A stretch of DNA of 64,000 nt from Luscinia megarhynchos. Lineage: Eukaryota; Chordata; Aves; Passeriformes; Turdidae. The notes beneath the pieces are model-generated. The model saw only the letters and a program-made list of their open reading frames with translations, ran no database searches and was not told where the DNA came from. The stretch covers positions 10,189,165-10,253,164 of the forward strand of contig CM067568.1 of assembly GCA_034336665.1 (NCBI GenBank), in the 5' to 3' direction. A program made the translations under genes and the position numbers. Shown here in pieces: positions 37,099 to 49,600 of the stretch. Within the stretch, counting starts at the first letter, position 1. The number at the start of each line of letters is the position of its first letter.

Positions 37099-37427
37099 TG
37101 AGTCATGGCACAAGTTGAAAAATCCGATGAGCCCCTCAGCCTGCTTTACTGGGGACAGACTTTTTAACCACCGATATATAATTAATTTACGCTGTCTGAA
37201 TCATAATTTCTAATTCTAGACATCCTAGCTTCAGGTAGGTGAAAGCAGGAAAGTGGCAACCAGATTCAATCCATTCCAAAATCCATGGAAATCCATCCAA
37301 TATCAAAGTTCTAAAAAGAAACCCATATTTGGACAATGTGAATTTATAATGAGTAACTGGAATGACAGCCTTCTTTATATAAGTAAGAAGGTGGCAAATC
37401 GGGCATCATTAATATTTATGACTCAGC
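37099..37427. promoter_or_regulatory. two AP-1/NF-E2-type sites upstream of ADM
   Basis: TGAGTCA at 37099-37105, followed by TGGCA, and ATGACTCAGC at 37418-37427, a near match to the MARE/NF-E2 consensus. They lie about 230 and 555 bases upstream of the inferred ADM start, in otherwise AT-rich DNA. Chance occurrence of one 7-mer in this space is not rare; the pair is suggestive only. Confidence 0.35.
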
Positions 37428-37589
37428 TAGAGTGCACTTTTTATCTAACAAAATGAATTTGATTTACTTGATCGATTCAAGTAGATCACGATTCAAATGG
37501 TTCTGGCAGGTGAAGGTTAGAGCCCAGTTCTGTGCCTTGGAACAGAGCGAGTGGTATTGCATCGGGGCGAGCACAGGGTCACTGAAACG

Positions 37590-38490
37590 CCTGGGGTTAC
37601 GGGCGCCGGGAAGATCCGCCGTGCCTTGTGCTATTCCCAATCCGCAAACCTCCGCGGGCGTGAGTGCGGTCACTTCCCGGCCAGAGAGCTACACCAGTGC
37701 AGGATCGGGGTCTCTCACAGCATTCTCCCTGCTGGCCAGCAGCAAAATCTTAGTGTGACCACCTCGCTGTTGGCTTTTTACAGTCTTTAACGTCTTTGCT
37801 CCGCCACGCTGCAGAAGTGCAGAGGTCCGGCTTCGCAGGGGGTGCTGGAAGCCAGCAGCGGATGGACCGTGTCTCCGCTTGCTCTGTCGCACTGCAAATT
37901 CGGCGGGACCGAGGGAAATGCCCCTGGAGATCGGCTCCCCTGGCCAGGGAGAGACACTCGGCGGGAAGGAATGAGCCGATGTTTCTCTCACATCTTGCCT
38001 CAAGCAAAGTGTTTCAAAAGTCAGGTGAGTGAGTGTGTGCTCGTGACTCTGTGCCTTTCTAGATAACTGCGGTGTGTAACACCCCGGAGAGGTATGTGCC
38101 GGGGGATGACGGAAACTTTCCTGTGCACGGCTCACTCGGGCTCAGATCCTCTCTCCCTCCCTCCCCAGCATCCAGACATTGAAGGCTTCTGTCCCCGGCA
38201 TCTACCTGTGCGGGACAGGCTGGCCCGGGAGCCTGTCCCCGTGGCATCAGCCGGCCGCTGCTCTGCCCGAGCGCCCTGCGCGGCTCCGCGGGGCGAGGCC
38301 GATCCCCCGGCCCTAGCCGGGCAAGCCGGGAGCGCTGCCCGCCGCACCTGCCCCGGGCTCGCCCTCCGCCCTCCCGCCCGCAGCTCCGCGGAGCCGCTGC
38401 CCGCGCCCCGGGGCAGAGCGCACAGCGAGAGGCTTGGGGGGAAACACAGGGAGGAAGAAATGGGAAAACAAGTGGTCTAGAACGGGACCA
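37590..38490. promoter_or_regulatory. orphan CpG island between ADM and SBF2
   Basis: A CpG-rich block with no recognisable coding exon, about 0.7 kb upstream of the ADM start and 4 kb upstream of SBF2. On the plus strand it has a consensus donor, gtcag|gtgagt, with the last exon base at 38024, which could end the first exon of a noncoding transcript. Open frames on both strands are compositional. It may equally be a distal ADM control region. Confidence 0.45.
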
Positions 38491-40399
38491 GAGCTGCACG
38501 ACTACATCAGCCCGCGATGGCTGGATTTTAGAGACCTCATGAGGCAGCTCAGGCTCGTGCGAGTTCAAGCATTTCCTTGATTAGCAGAAGTTGAAACTGA
38601 ATCTAATCTTTTTTTCCCGAATGAGAAAGCAGGATTTTATGTGATAAGCATTGCTTCGACTCAAATTAAGTCTCCCATTCCAGTAAAGAAAAAAAAAAGA
38701 AATATCACACGTTTCCTCAAATGCTGGAAAACCCCTCATTAAAATCCTTGGCTTAAACGGGAAGTGTATTTTGTATACTCTTAGCCAAACAATGCAGAAA
38801 AAATCCTACGTTGATTTAGGAATAGTAATAGCAGTAGTAACACAACTCTCATGTGACTTCCATACTGACTGTAACTATCATCTCAGTGATACAAAATTGC
38901 TTCATGCAAATTCATGAGGTGGCGAACTCTGACACATAAATGATCAGTTTGTTGCTGATGTGATTTGTGAAAGGGCTTCGGCAGGTAAAGCTGGTCCAAA
39001 TCTACCACAAAACATCATGTTCTTTTTTCAGATGTTCATTTTGGTCTTTCTATGAACTTGCATTCTCATGCAGTTTGGGAATGAGCAGTAGTCACTGCAT
39101 TGGTATTATGACGTAACAGTGACCACTTTTTAAAAAATTATTCCATAAATAGCTATTTCATTAAAAAAAAAAAAAACAAAACCAAATAAAACAAACCAGC
39201 AAAAAACAGTTACACAGAATGTTCTACAGGAACATCATTCACAAGCTGTGAGTCTGAGGCAATGCCAAGCAGTTCAGCAAGACCACTCTGTAATGTGAAG
39301 TGCAGGGTCCCCAGGATGCTGTCTCATCCATGGTGGGAAGCTGGCCCGGAGGAGCAGCCAGCTCCTGGACCTGTTTAGACCTTACAACAAGTATCTGCTC
39401 TGGCAGGGACATGGTGAAGATTAGTTGCTGTTTATAGAGCATTATTCAGGATGAGATTTATTCCAAAAGAAAAGGTCTAAAATCTGCAGGTATCAATGGG
39501 GAACCAGTGCGAGGCAAATATTCTGTGCTGATTATGGAAGAAAACTGTTGTTTGAAGGCAGTGGAAGTGCCTTTGCATGTTCCACTTTGTTTAAACAAAT
39601 TGTTCTGTGTTCATGTGCCATGAGTATGAATAGACTTGATTGTATTTCAGGCTGCATGAAATCAGCAGAAAGATAATACTAATAGAAGAATGGCACCCCC
39701 TGAAGGATCTAAAACCTTAGTCAAGCTCCACACAGAAAAGCCTTGCTGTTAGTGCCTGGACTCAGCCAGTTCTCTCCGTGCCAAGGGCACAGTGACAAAG
39801 GGGTGATTCCATTTCTGGCAGTGCCGTTGGAAGTGCCTTGGTGAGCCTTATCTCCGACAGGTTTGAGTGCACCAAACAAAGCCTCCAAAGTGAGTGGGGG
39901 ATGTGTGTCAGTAGGGGAAAGCCTGGTCGGGGTCGTGGCTGCTCCCCTGTTCTGGCATGGGGTAGGGTGACACTGGATAAAGAGACTGCAGGCAGAGTGA
40001 GAATTCCGTTTCCTGAAGGAGGAGTGAACTGTAGAAGGTGGTGTGAAGGTTCACACCTTGTTGCTGGCAAGTGCACAGTGTGAGTGTGGCAACAATATCC
40101 CTGAGTGCTTTCAGGCTCTTGGAGAGGCTGCAGCCTTGCAGTTCTTCCCCTGGGTAAGTACATGACTTGTGCTTGTGGAGACCTGTGCCTTGGTGCCCTC
40201 TGTGAGCCCCTGCTTCCCCTGAGGGGAGCAAGGCTACCCTGCTGCAAGTGAGGGAATTAAGGTTTGGGGGTCTGGAGGAGCATTCACTTTTACTTTTCAT
40301 TAGAATTTAGGTGAACAAACACTGTGCCTGCTCTTCCTCACTTGTCCTGTAAGAACGTGATTGCTCTATACTTAAGGGAAGTTGCCCAGAGAATTTGTG
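38491..40399. other. noncoding between orphan CpG island and CR1
   Basis: AT-rich, with an A tract at about 39163-39176 and scattered open frames of no recognised identity (longest 39762-40247, minus). Confidence 0.6.
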
Positions 40400-40545
40400 G
40401 ATGCCACATCCCTGGAAGTGTTCATGGTGTGGTTGGATGGGTCTGAGCAACCTGGTCTAGTGGAAAGTGTCCCTGCCCGTAGCAGGGGGCTGGAACAAGA
40501 TGATCTTTAAGATCCCTCCTGACCCAAACCATTCTGTGATTCTGT
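40400..40545 (+). mobile_element. CR1 LINE 3' end with intact terminal repeats
   Basis: Plus-strand ccctggaagtgttcatgg, followed by gcaacctggtctagtgg, gatgatctttaagatccctc and ending cattctgtgattctgtga. The last bases are two ATTCTGTG units, the hallmark CR1 terminus. Only about 145 bases of the element remain, a typical 5' truncation. Confidence 0.92.
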
Positions 40546-41539
40546 GAAATAAATGAGCTCAACTGAACTTCCTATTTCTCGTTTAAGATGTGCCATTTCT
40601 TATGAATTTTATAGGCTTTATAAACTTTGGCTGTACTGATGTAGATGGCAGAAGGAGCAAGGTTGTAAAGTGAGCACTCGCAGTATTGGGAAATCACTAA
40701 ATAAACATCTTGCTCTTGAATCAGCATTTAATGCTCTGGGAAAGGTGTGAGTGATCCTCTCCTGCTAGGAGTGCTGTGTTAAAAGAGTAGTGAGATTTTA
40801 CTATTGGAATTTGTTATTGCATATTGAATCTTTTTATGAGTACAGATATGATAACTCTGAGGTGCCATTCCAGCTCCAAAGTAGATAATTTCTTAGTGTC
40901 CTTAAACTTTCCCTCCAGGTTTAGCTGTACAGAACATTACCCTGTGCTTTTGTGATCTGTTGTCGTGTCCTGCGACCAAAAATGCTTTTACATGACTTAA
41001 CTAAGGTATTCCCACCTAACTCCTACCTAGATGAAGTGACTGACCCCACACAGTGCATCTCTTTCTCAAAAAGTATGGTCAATCTTTTTATGTATACACA
41101 GTTTTTCTTTACTTCTAAACATGGAAACTAGGATTGGATTTTCACACATGTCATTTGCTTCAAAACAGCTAAATCACGAAGCTGATGACTCCGGGGAGAT
41201 GCAACCTCTGCCCTCCGCTGAGAAGGCACAGGCGGGAACACTGCTTGAAGCTTTCCTGACCAATTTGCATCTGGCTTATCAGCAAGACACTGAGTCAGTA
41301 TGTCCCAGCTAAGAGGTGCAAGAACGGCGTGTTTGAAGCAGAAGTGTCTCTGAGACCACTAATGACTGTCTGCTGGGTTCCCTCGTCAGGGTGGATCGTC
41401 AGGAGCGAGTCCAGTTTGCTGCATTTCCACAGCCAGCTCGGTACCCACGACTGCTTCTCGCTGGTTCCCCGCTGGTTCTTCTCTCTGCGCTGTCAAACGG
41501 GACGTACATAGAAGCTTATCAGAGAGTTTTTGCAGGATC
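40546..41539. other. noncoding spacer upstream of SBF2 island
   Basis: Nothing recognised except one TGAGTCA-type site near 41290. GC rises towards 41.4 kb. Confidence 0.6.
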
Positions 41540-42344
41540 CGCCAGCTACCCAAGCGCTGTACTGTCCGCTCGTTTACCCTCAGCATCTCCGCGGCTGCTG
41601 GCAGCCCGCTGAGCGCCCCCGCGGCCACCGCCCGTGCCCGGGCCAGCGCGTCCGGGGCCGCGCGGGTCAGGCGAGGCACCGCCGGCCGCTGCCCCGCCGC
41701 AGAGCCTCGGGGAGCGCCGGGCCGGGCCGGGCCGGGCAGCACCGCTGTGGGCGCTGCTGCGAGGGGCCGGGGCTGACAGCCGGCACTCGGCACCGCCGCA
41801 GAGCCCAGCGGACCGCGGGACGGCTCCGCCCGCGGCGGCGCGTCCCGCACAGCCCGGACAAACGTGACCGGGACACCTTCTGGAAGCGCAGTCCCCCATT
41901 CCCCAGGCCGGGCTGGCGGGGCCGGCGTTATCCCGCCGCCGGCTTCCATTTCCGCGGAGCCCCGGTCCCGGCGGCTCCTCGCGGGAGCGGCACCTGAGTC
42001 TCCCCGGGCACGCAGAGCGCCCGGAGCCGCCGCGAGTGCCTTTTGGGAGGGGAGCGTGGCGCGGCGCCGCTGCCCCCCGGGCGGCCACCGCGCAGGGGGA
42101 GGCTGCCGGCAGACAAAGCCCGGCGCGGGCGGGGCGCGGACCTCCCCCACCGGGCCCTCCCCGCCCGCGGGGGGCTGCGGAGCGAGGCCGCGGCGCTGGC
42201 AGCGGTGCCCCGGCACGGCGGCCGGCCCGGGGCAGCGGCACTGCGGGACAGCCGGGCCGGGCCGCCCCAGCCCCCGCCCAGCCCCGGGGTCACGGCGAGC
42301 GGTCCGGGCGGCGCGCAGGCGCACGGCGCGCCCGCGCCTCCAAC

Positions 42345-42398
42345 ATGGCTGAGGTGGTGCCGTTCCTCCTGCGGCGGGCGCGGAGCGGAGGATGCTGA
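42345..42398 (+). promoter_or_regulatory. short upstream ORF in the SBF2 leader
   Basis: ATG in strong Kozak context (A at -3, G at +4) opens a 17-codon frame, MAEVVPFLLRRARSGGC, ending at TGA 42396-42398. It is in the same frame as the SBF2 start, 63 bases upstream of it. A second ATG at 42392 overlaps its end in another frame and would read past the SBF2 start codon. If transcription starts upstream of 42345, these would reduce or regulate SBF2 translation. The ATG also forms part of the YY1-type site, so it could be there for that reason alone. Confidence 0.45.
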
Positions 42399-42461
42399 GC
42401 CTGCCCCGAGCCGCCGCCGCAACCGCTGGGGTGGTGAGGCCGAGGCGCGCCCCGCGCAGCC

Positions 42462-42516
42462 ATGGCCAGGCTGGCCGACTACTTCATCGTGGTGGGCTAT
42501 GACCACGAGAAGACAG
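42462..42516 (+). CDS. SBF2: SBF2 (MTMR13) coding exon 1, partial gene
   Basis: The first 18 codons plus one base of SET-binding factor 2, a DENN-domain, inactive phosphatase protein of the myotubularin family. Known roles are guanine exchange for Rab GTPases and partnership with MTMR2; human mutations cause Charcot-Marie-Tooth 4B2. The encoded start is MARLADYFIVVGYDHEKT, which matches the N-terminal strand of the uDENN domain of SBF2 as I recall it (human has Pro at 18). The start is supported by a strong Kozak context (gcagccATGG) and an in-frame stop at 42396-42398. The exon ends in a textbook donor, aagacag|gtaggt. The closely related SBF1 begins MARLADYF but then diverges, so SBF2 is preferred. 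No later exon is visible in the window. Confidence 0.93.
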
Positions 42517-43065
42517 GTAGGTGTGGCTGCGCGCAGCGCTGCCCCGCCGCGCCTGGCCGCTCCCCGCGCTCCTGCCCGGCCCCGGCCCCCGCCCGCCTCC
42601 GGCCGGGCCGCGGGAGGAGGAGACTGCGGCGCACACGGGCCGCGCGTCCGGCCGGGGGAGGAGGGGGTGAGGGCAGCGGGGCGAGCCGAGGGTTAATCGC
42701 CCTTTCCCGAGGGGGGAAGCGGAGGGGCTCCTGCGCCGCCCGGCCGCGGGCAGCCCCGCCCGCCGGCAGCGGCCGCGGCTCGTCCCGAAGCGCGGCCGGT
42801 TCAAACGGGGCCCGCGGCCGTGCCGGGCCCGGCCCCCGCCGCGTCCCACCTGTGTCCCGCCGGCTCCCGGAGAACAAAGGGGCTCGGCGAGCCGCGGGCA
42901 TTGCCCCTGCTCCTCCATCGCTGTGCCCGGGGAAGCGCTGCGGCACCGGCAGCCTTGCAGGAATGGGTGCTTTCCCCAGAGCCTCGGGACACGTTCTGTC
43001 TGCTGGGGGAAGGGGAAGTGGTGGTGTCCGCTGGCGTTTTGTGGGCGAAGAGAGAGTGATTGGTG

Positions 43066-43073
43066 TTACGTAA
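43066..43073. promoter_or_regulatory. palindromic TTACGTAA (D-box/E4BP4-type) in SBF2 intron 1
   Basis: A perfect 8-base palindrome matching the consensus for PAR-bZIP factors (DBP/TEF/HLF) and NFIL3. It lies about 550 bases after SBF2 exon 1, at the edge of the CpG island. The same 8-mer occurs in the cluster at 8.05 kb. Confidence 0.35.
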
Positions 43074-43545
43074 CTCTCCGTTATGATACCGGCTTTGTTG
43101 CTGCAGGGATCTCAAATCAGTGTTTAAACTGATTGGAAAACGAAGTGATTGTCAACTGGTGTGTGTTTGTGTTGGATATTTCAGAGCAATCCTTTGGATG
43201 TATGTTGTTAATAAACAATATTTTAAACCGTCGAATGTTCCCTAATTTATTTAACTATGCATAAACCAAACAACACTCAAGTTTGTTACTCTGAGTAATC
43301 CTTTGAAGTAGCAATTGCGTATAGTCTGTATCTGTTCATTCAAAAAGTGCTGCTAATAAACTCAGGCTATGGGATTTTTTTTAAAGAAGTGCCATTTTTG
43401 GAGTAATCATTATATCTGTATGTTTAAAGATGAAGAGTCTTACAAAGTTCTGCTAAGGGTCTCTTGAATTTTACTATTTTGCAGTTATTCTATTAATTAT
43501 AGCCTGGTTTCTCCTCTCACCCCAATTTGATAGTAGATTTGTCCT

Positions 43546-43617
43546 AATTGTACAATGTCAGATGTACATTGTTCAATTGTACAATGTTCAGATTGTAATT
43601 GTACAATGTTCAGATAT
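43546..43617. repeat. short tandem/inverted repeat (attgtacaatgttcagat)
   Basis: Three or four diverged copies of an 18-20 base unit built on the palindrome ATTGTACAAT. The leading part, acaatgt-cagatgt-acattgt, can also form a hairpin. Confidence 0.8.
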
Positions 43618-46600
43618 TAAAATCAAGACATCTGAAATGGGAAGTATTTAATGCTAAAATTTCCTTTTTACCTTCCCTTTTGCCTCTCTCCTGTTTGGAA
43701 CATTTTCCCTGACAAAGTAGAGAGAACCCAAATCAAAACTAAGAAGCAACCAAAAAACCCAGATGTGCTTTTAAGAAGACAAAGCAAGTAGGCTGCTTCC
43801 TTCATGGGTACAATACAGATTGCATTGAAAGCTTTATGTCTGTAAAATGTCTTCATCTGTAGCATTTAAGTATGTGTTTAACTTCCAGTACATAAATTGT
43901 CTCATGAAGTTTGGTAGAATTGCTTGCATGGGTGAAATTGAGCAGATTCAGAAATAACTCCTGAACCTTAATTTGAAAAGGTCATGCCCAGAAAGTCACT
44001 GTTTAGACTTTATTATTTAAATTAATTGTTGCTACTTTAATGCTTCATAAGAAAAATGCTTGAAGGAACAACATTCTATTGAAGACTAGGCATGCATTGT
44101 TTTCCAAATTCCTTTACCCCCACATACAATCCCATAATACATGGAGTACTGACCTTTATTTTTCTTATAAAACTGTAGTTTTTTGATGCATTTATTATGC
44201 TTCCTTCTATATGAAAAGCAGGGACAAACATTTCTAGGATTACAGACTAGCTACCTTTGAAGCTTTTATATTTTTAAGTATGTTCCTTTTCTTCCTTTCT
44301 TTCCTTTTTTTTTTTTTCATCTGTAGCTACATTTTGGCTTGTTTTTAATGTGCTTGATTTTCATGTTGAGTGTAATTACATTTTGTAGAGTTTTCTTTCC
44401 CCCAGGCATAATCTGTGGAATAGTTTTGTGTAAACAAGCAAACAAAAATGCTGTACCCTCTCCCCCAACCTGTGTGTCAGCAGCGTTTGGATGATAAACA
44501 CTTGAGGTTTGTAGGGAAGGGTGTTTATAGTAGTGACTGCTCTCCCAGGAAAGCCCCCACTGTGTCTGCTGCCTCTCCTCTCACTGCTTATATGGATTTA
44601 TTTACATGTGCCAATATCTGCAGTACCCCTGAAAATGTGGTAAAAGTGCTGATTTCCTGGGCAGGTTATCTGGCTTTACTCAAAAAACATTTGCTGTGTT
44701 TATGCAGTTTAGGAGCAGATTTGCAGATTTTTCTTGTTTTGAAACAACTTTGTTACTCATGCTACAAGTTTTTATCCTGCAAAGTCTTCAGGGGAAGTGA
44801 ACAGTTTTATTGTCCTTGAATAAACCAGAGAGTGTGTCCTTTGGGAATCAAGCATATGAAAGTCCATTCCTCTTCTGGTCTAGGCCTGTGTAAATGGATG
44901 TTCCAGCTGTCCTAGTGCTGCCATTCCTGTTGTATTAAGTCTTTCTTTGGTTTCTTTGCTGGCTTTATGATGCTGACCTATCCAAAAGACCTTTCTTGCT
45001 GGGTGTTTTACCTGTGTTGCTGTATTATCTTGTCCTTGGATTACTTTTCTACTAATTTTTCAAACAGCATTGGCTCTATTGCCAGATCAATGCACCCCAA
45101 ATTTATATCAGCTTTAATGGTCCTAGAGCCTTGGGCACAAAGATGTTAGTGAGGTGGCTTAGTCTTCTACATCCTCCAAGGAATGGGAGTTCTTGGATTT
45201 GCCTAACAGGAGTTGATGCACAGAGGCTCTGCCTGAGCGGAGAATGAGCTTTGCTGTTGACAAGTGTCAGCAGAGCTGCAGGCACTTCGGAGCTGAGAAG
45301 TCTCTGTGCTGTTAAGGATGACCTGATTCTCCCAGCTTTCTCTGTGTTTCAGGTGCACTGGTCTGTATGGCCACTTCAGTTGCTCAGTCTGTGTCTCTGC
45401 CCATAACTCTGAGTGTAGATGGATCACAGCTGTAATGGCTGTTGTGTATTTTAAGAACTTGTTCTGAGCTCAGAACTGCAGCAGCAGTAGCTGCTGTCTG
45501 AACTGCATGTTAAGTGTCCTGACAGAGTTGGAGAAACCAGATTTATAAATCCCCCAGCTTTACTAAATCCCTTTTTTTTTGTTCTAGCAGTGAAAGCATG
45601 AAGGGATTGCAGTGATGCACAGAGTAAAGCAATCAACCTTGGTGTATTTTGCCTTCAGCTGAACCTTGGCTGAGGCAGATAACCACGTTTTCCCCCAGCA
45701 TGTCAGCACAATATAAAGCTGTTACATAACAGGCTACAAAAGGCACTTACAGAAAGAAGTGTCTGGAAGGAGCAAAGGTGCTACCAAATGAAGGCACTCT
45801 GGGTTAACAGCTAGGAGAAATCCCACGAGCCCTTACTGTTCATGCATTTTATTTTTTCATGGATTTTGAAGTGTGTTTGATGTGCTTCACCAAGAAATTC
45901 TCATTTAATGTGTCTGAATAATGGAATGTGGATGGAATTTAGGAAGAACACAGATGTTTGCAAGGATTACAGAAGGGCATGAGAAAATACCTTTCTTGTT
46001 TTGTTTGTTTTTGGTTTTGCTGGTATAAGCCCTAATCATAAATCTATCCCTAGAATGTACCTACAGGTACTTGGAAAGGTAAAAGAGAGAACATTCTGTG
46101 TCAGCAGCTGGAAGGTAAGGATAAAGAAGAGAGGATCCAATCACTGGATTTGATTAATTATCCCATGCACCCATAGCAGCTTTCCTGTAGGATGCTGTCC
46201 TGTACCCAGAAGTTAAAAGAGAAAACCTGCGAGGTGGAGCAAGATGTTTTCTGTGAGGTTTGGTAGCTCTAAGAAGACAGAGGAAATGATTTGTTCATGA
46301 CTCTGTGCAGTTGCAATGTGTAGGACAGAAGGCTTGCAACAGTATAGCAGTTTTATTTGGCTGTTGTCACAACTGATAAATGCTGGTATAACATGTGTAG
46401 GCTCTGTTGTGGTTGTTTCTGTTCAGATTTTTATCAACTCCTCTTCAGGGAAGCCTTTATTGTGTAACATAGCTCCGTATCTCAGAGGATTTTGAAACAA
46501 GACAAGTGATTGTTGATGGAGTGGGAGAAATTTCTAAATGGAGTTGTCTGATGCTTCTATTTTTTTTCCCTCTGAGCAGATTTTGCCTGTGAAGAATAGA

Positions 46601-49600
46601 ATATCATGAGGATTTTCTGGTGTATTTGCTGTATATTCATAGTTGGGCATTTCACTGAGCTAGTGTGTGTATAAGGAGTGGATGATTGCTTGATGCCATG
46701 GCATGCAATCTCTGTAACACAGAAAATGTAGAAAAATAAGGGGATAAAGCTGTAGCTTCAGTGGCTTTCTTATCTGTGCTGAGGCTTAATTTGATTCAGA
46801 TACAATCCAGGGAAATCTCAAAGGGATTAAAAAAAGCAACAAAACCAAAATCTTTCATATTGTGGCACGAGAATTCTTGTAGCTGTAGTGGAATGAAGCA
46901 TCAAGTGCAGTGCTGGAGCAGAATGCAGAAGTGTGCCTGTGTATTGCTGGGAGATGACTTTAGGTGGCTATTGCTGGTAGGACATGGGAGCCCAAAAGCC
47001 TTGTCAACACATCAGTTACTCCAGTAAATGAAATGATCTTTTCCTCCAAACCTTGTGCTTTACTTCTCAAGTACAACAGATTCCACAATACTATGCTGAA
47101 ACAGAATGAGGAAAAAATATTTCCATTGCATGTGGTTTTGTTTGTTTTGATTGTGGTGGTGTTTGTTGGGTCTTTGTTTTTTTTTTTTTGGTGAGATAAA
47201 GCTCTCTTGAAAGTCTGCTTGGGGGACTCCCAGTATTTTTTAGTAGCATATATTTATAAGATATTCAAGCAGTTTCTGCTAGTACATAATGCTGACTAAA
47301 AAAAATTTGGTTTTGGTTTATGAATTTATCATTTTGAAGAAAAAATCAATAGAGTTCTTGTAAATGTTCTTTCCCTCACATGTCTGTAATGAATATTTTG
47401 AAAGAACTTGGATTTCAGACTCTCTACTCACTCAGTCTTGCCATATAATACCAACACTTTTTTTTCCCCAGCCTTTAATTTTAAACTCAAATATTCATGG
47501 AGCCTGATATTTTTCTCTGTAAGCTATCTCCATTTGTTCCGAAATACGAGGACACACATTATGTTGAAGGAAGTAGCATTTCCTATCTTTGTGACTAAAT
47601 TGCAGTCAAGGAACTCTCTCTCCCCTGTTCTGTCCTGGATTAACTTCATGGATTATCTGACAAAAAGACACTTTTCCTGCAGCCTGTTCATGGAAGACAG
47701 TTTGTTATGCAAGCCTGAATACTGTGTAAGCCCTGGCCTTCTATGACCACAATCATATTTTTCAGTGCTGGGACAATGAGACTGACATTTAACTTCTCCA
47801 ACGTCCCAAACATAACAGTCTTGTCTTGTAACAGTGAGGAAGGGAATTATACTGCTGTGGTAGTTCTCTGACATGAATTTAAAGTACCAACTACCTCCCC
47901 AATTACTGGTAGTCACAAAGGAAAACCACAGTCACTGTGGAATCATTTGTAAAGTGTGTAACAGCAGATTCACAGTTCAGCCTTGATAACTGCCAGTGAA
48001 AGTTGTGTCCTGCAGATATATACTGCTGAGTAGGAGGTTTTCCTTTGGTTCATCTCTCCTCTTACTCCTCTTTGCAGTAGCATGAGACTTTCAGGCTCCT
48101 TGCTTATACAGTGAAAAAAATGATTTCTAACAATAGCATTATCAGGATCGATGAGATTAATTTTCTTCTGCTTGGTGTTTTGGGAATTGTGTTCCATTTA
48201 TATGTGTTTGTTGAAATAAATTACTCCTGTGGTGTCAGTGGTATGTTCTGAAGTCAAGGACAATCCAATTAGTGTTGATTGGGATTTGGCAGCTAAATCC
48301 CTGCTCATTGAGCCAAGAACATGCTGGTTATTGCTTATCTGCTAGTGACTAGATAGATCATGATTTCATGTCTCTAATGTTTACAGCTCTCAGTTTTCAA
48401 TCTTTTGCAAATCGAATACTATGAAAAAAATGCAATTACTGAACAGAGCTTGAATTCTTTGGCATTTTAGAATTTCCTTTCTGGTAGTGTTGTGCTCAAG
48501 ATGTCAAAGTAACCAGAGAATTTCCTCTGAGCTGGACGTAGGTGACCGGCTGTCACTCCTGCAGGCAGAACCAGCACTTGGTGACAGTCTGGGGTTGTGT
48601 GTAGCTGTTGTGGAGGAAAGCTAAGAGACAGAAAAAACAAACTTATTGTGAGTTTGGATACAAATTCAGGATAGTTGCGTGCAAAGCCCCATTGGACCAT
48701 GGGAGATCTCAGTGGATAAAAAAGAGACAAAGGAATGTTACTAGGCTTACAAAATCAATCACTCGGGAAGAAATTCAAGGGGGAAAAAATAAAAGGTAGG
48801 AATGATGTCCTTATCATGTCCTTTTACTGTGGTTCATATGTTGTTTCCTAGGATTTAAAACCCCAGAAAATCCATTATCTGACACTTGGATCGATCTTCA
48901 GCAAGATAGAAAATGTCATTTTTAAATGTTAGAGTATCGGGTTGGCTCTGCTGGAATAGCAGCTGGAAGGAAGACGAGACATTCTGGCAGAGATTTCTGG
49001 GATATTGTGGATGAAAAGGGATGACAGCTTTTCTTTCTGGAACCTTGACTTCAGTTGTGGAAGGTTGTGCATTTGGAAAATGAGTTTTGTTGAGCTCCTT
49101 TTGCCAGCTGCGGCAGACAGTGATGCCAGGAGTATGGAGTATTGTCAGACTTTAATGGGCTGTATGTCACTTCCTTGTGATTTAGGAACCCTTTTTCATG
49201 AGACATTGACCGCTCTTACTTCCTCTATGTGACACATTCTGGTATTTTAGAATGCTTTCTGTCTTCTAGGTTTACTCCACAAGAATCTCTGCCATTTTCA
49301 TCTCTCACTTTCTTCATCCTTCTCTTGCTCTCAGTATTCATTTAACTCTGTCTTCTCAGTGGTTTTCTGAGATGAAGTCCTCTTGGCTACTCACTCTGAT
49401 TTGTATGGTTTTCATCTTTAAATAAACAAATTCCAATTCATCATGCAAGCACCAGGGCCAGGTTTTGTCACTTCTGTAAATTTTGGGCCTTAAAAGTGTG
49501 TTTGGTAGAATTTTAGTTTAGGCCAAAAAAATCCTTTTCTCCCCAGTCTTATTTCTTGGAAGCAGAAAAAGTATTTGGTGTGAAATTTTACAGAAATAAC

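Larger units (their letters stand above)
41540..42960 (+). promoter_or_regulatory. SBF2 CpG-island promoter
   Basis: Very high CpG density, no TATA box, and many GC boxes. Near the likely start region lie an NRF1-like GCGCAGGCGC (about 42314-42323) and AACATGGC (42342-42349), a good YY1-type match. YY1 sites usually sit just downstream of start sites, so transcription probably begins shortly before 42340. All long open frames here on both strands are composition artefacts. A divergent minus-strand transcript is possible (human has the SBF2-AS1 lncRNA), but I could not place an exon for it. Confidence 0.8.

Noticed and set aside
41386..43115. Many overlapping open frames around SBF2 exon 1, up to 312 codons
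   Set aside because: CpG-island artefacts; only the 55-base exon matches a known protein.
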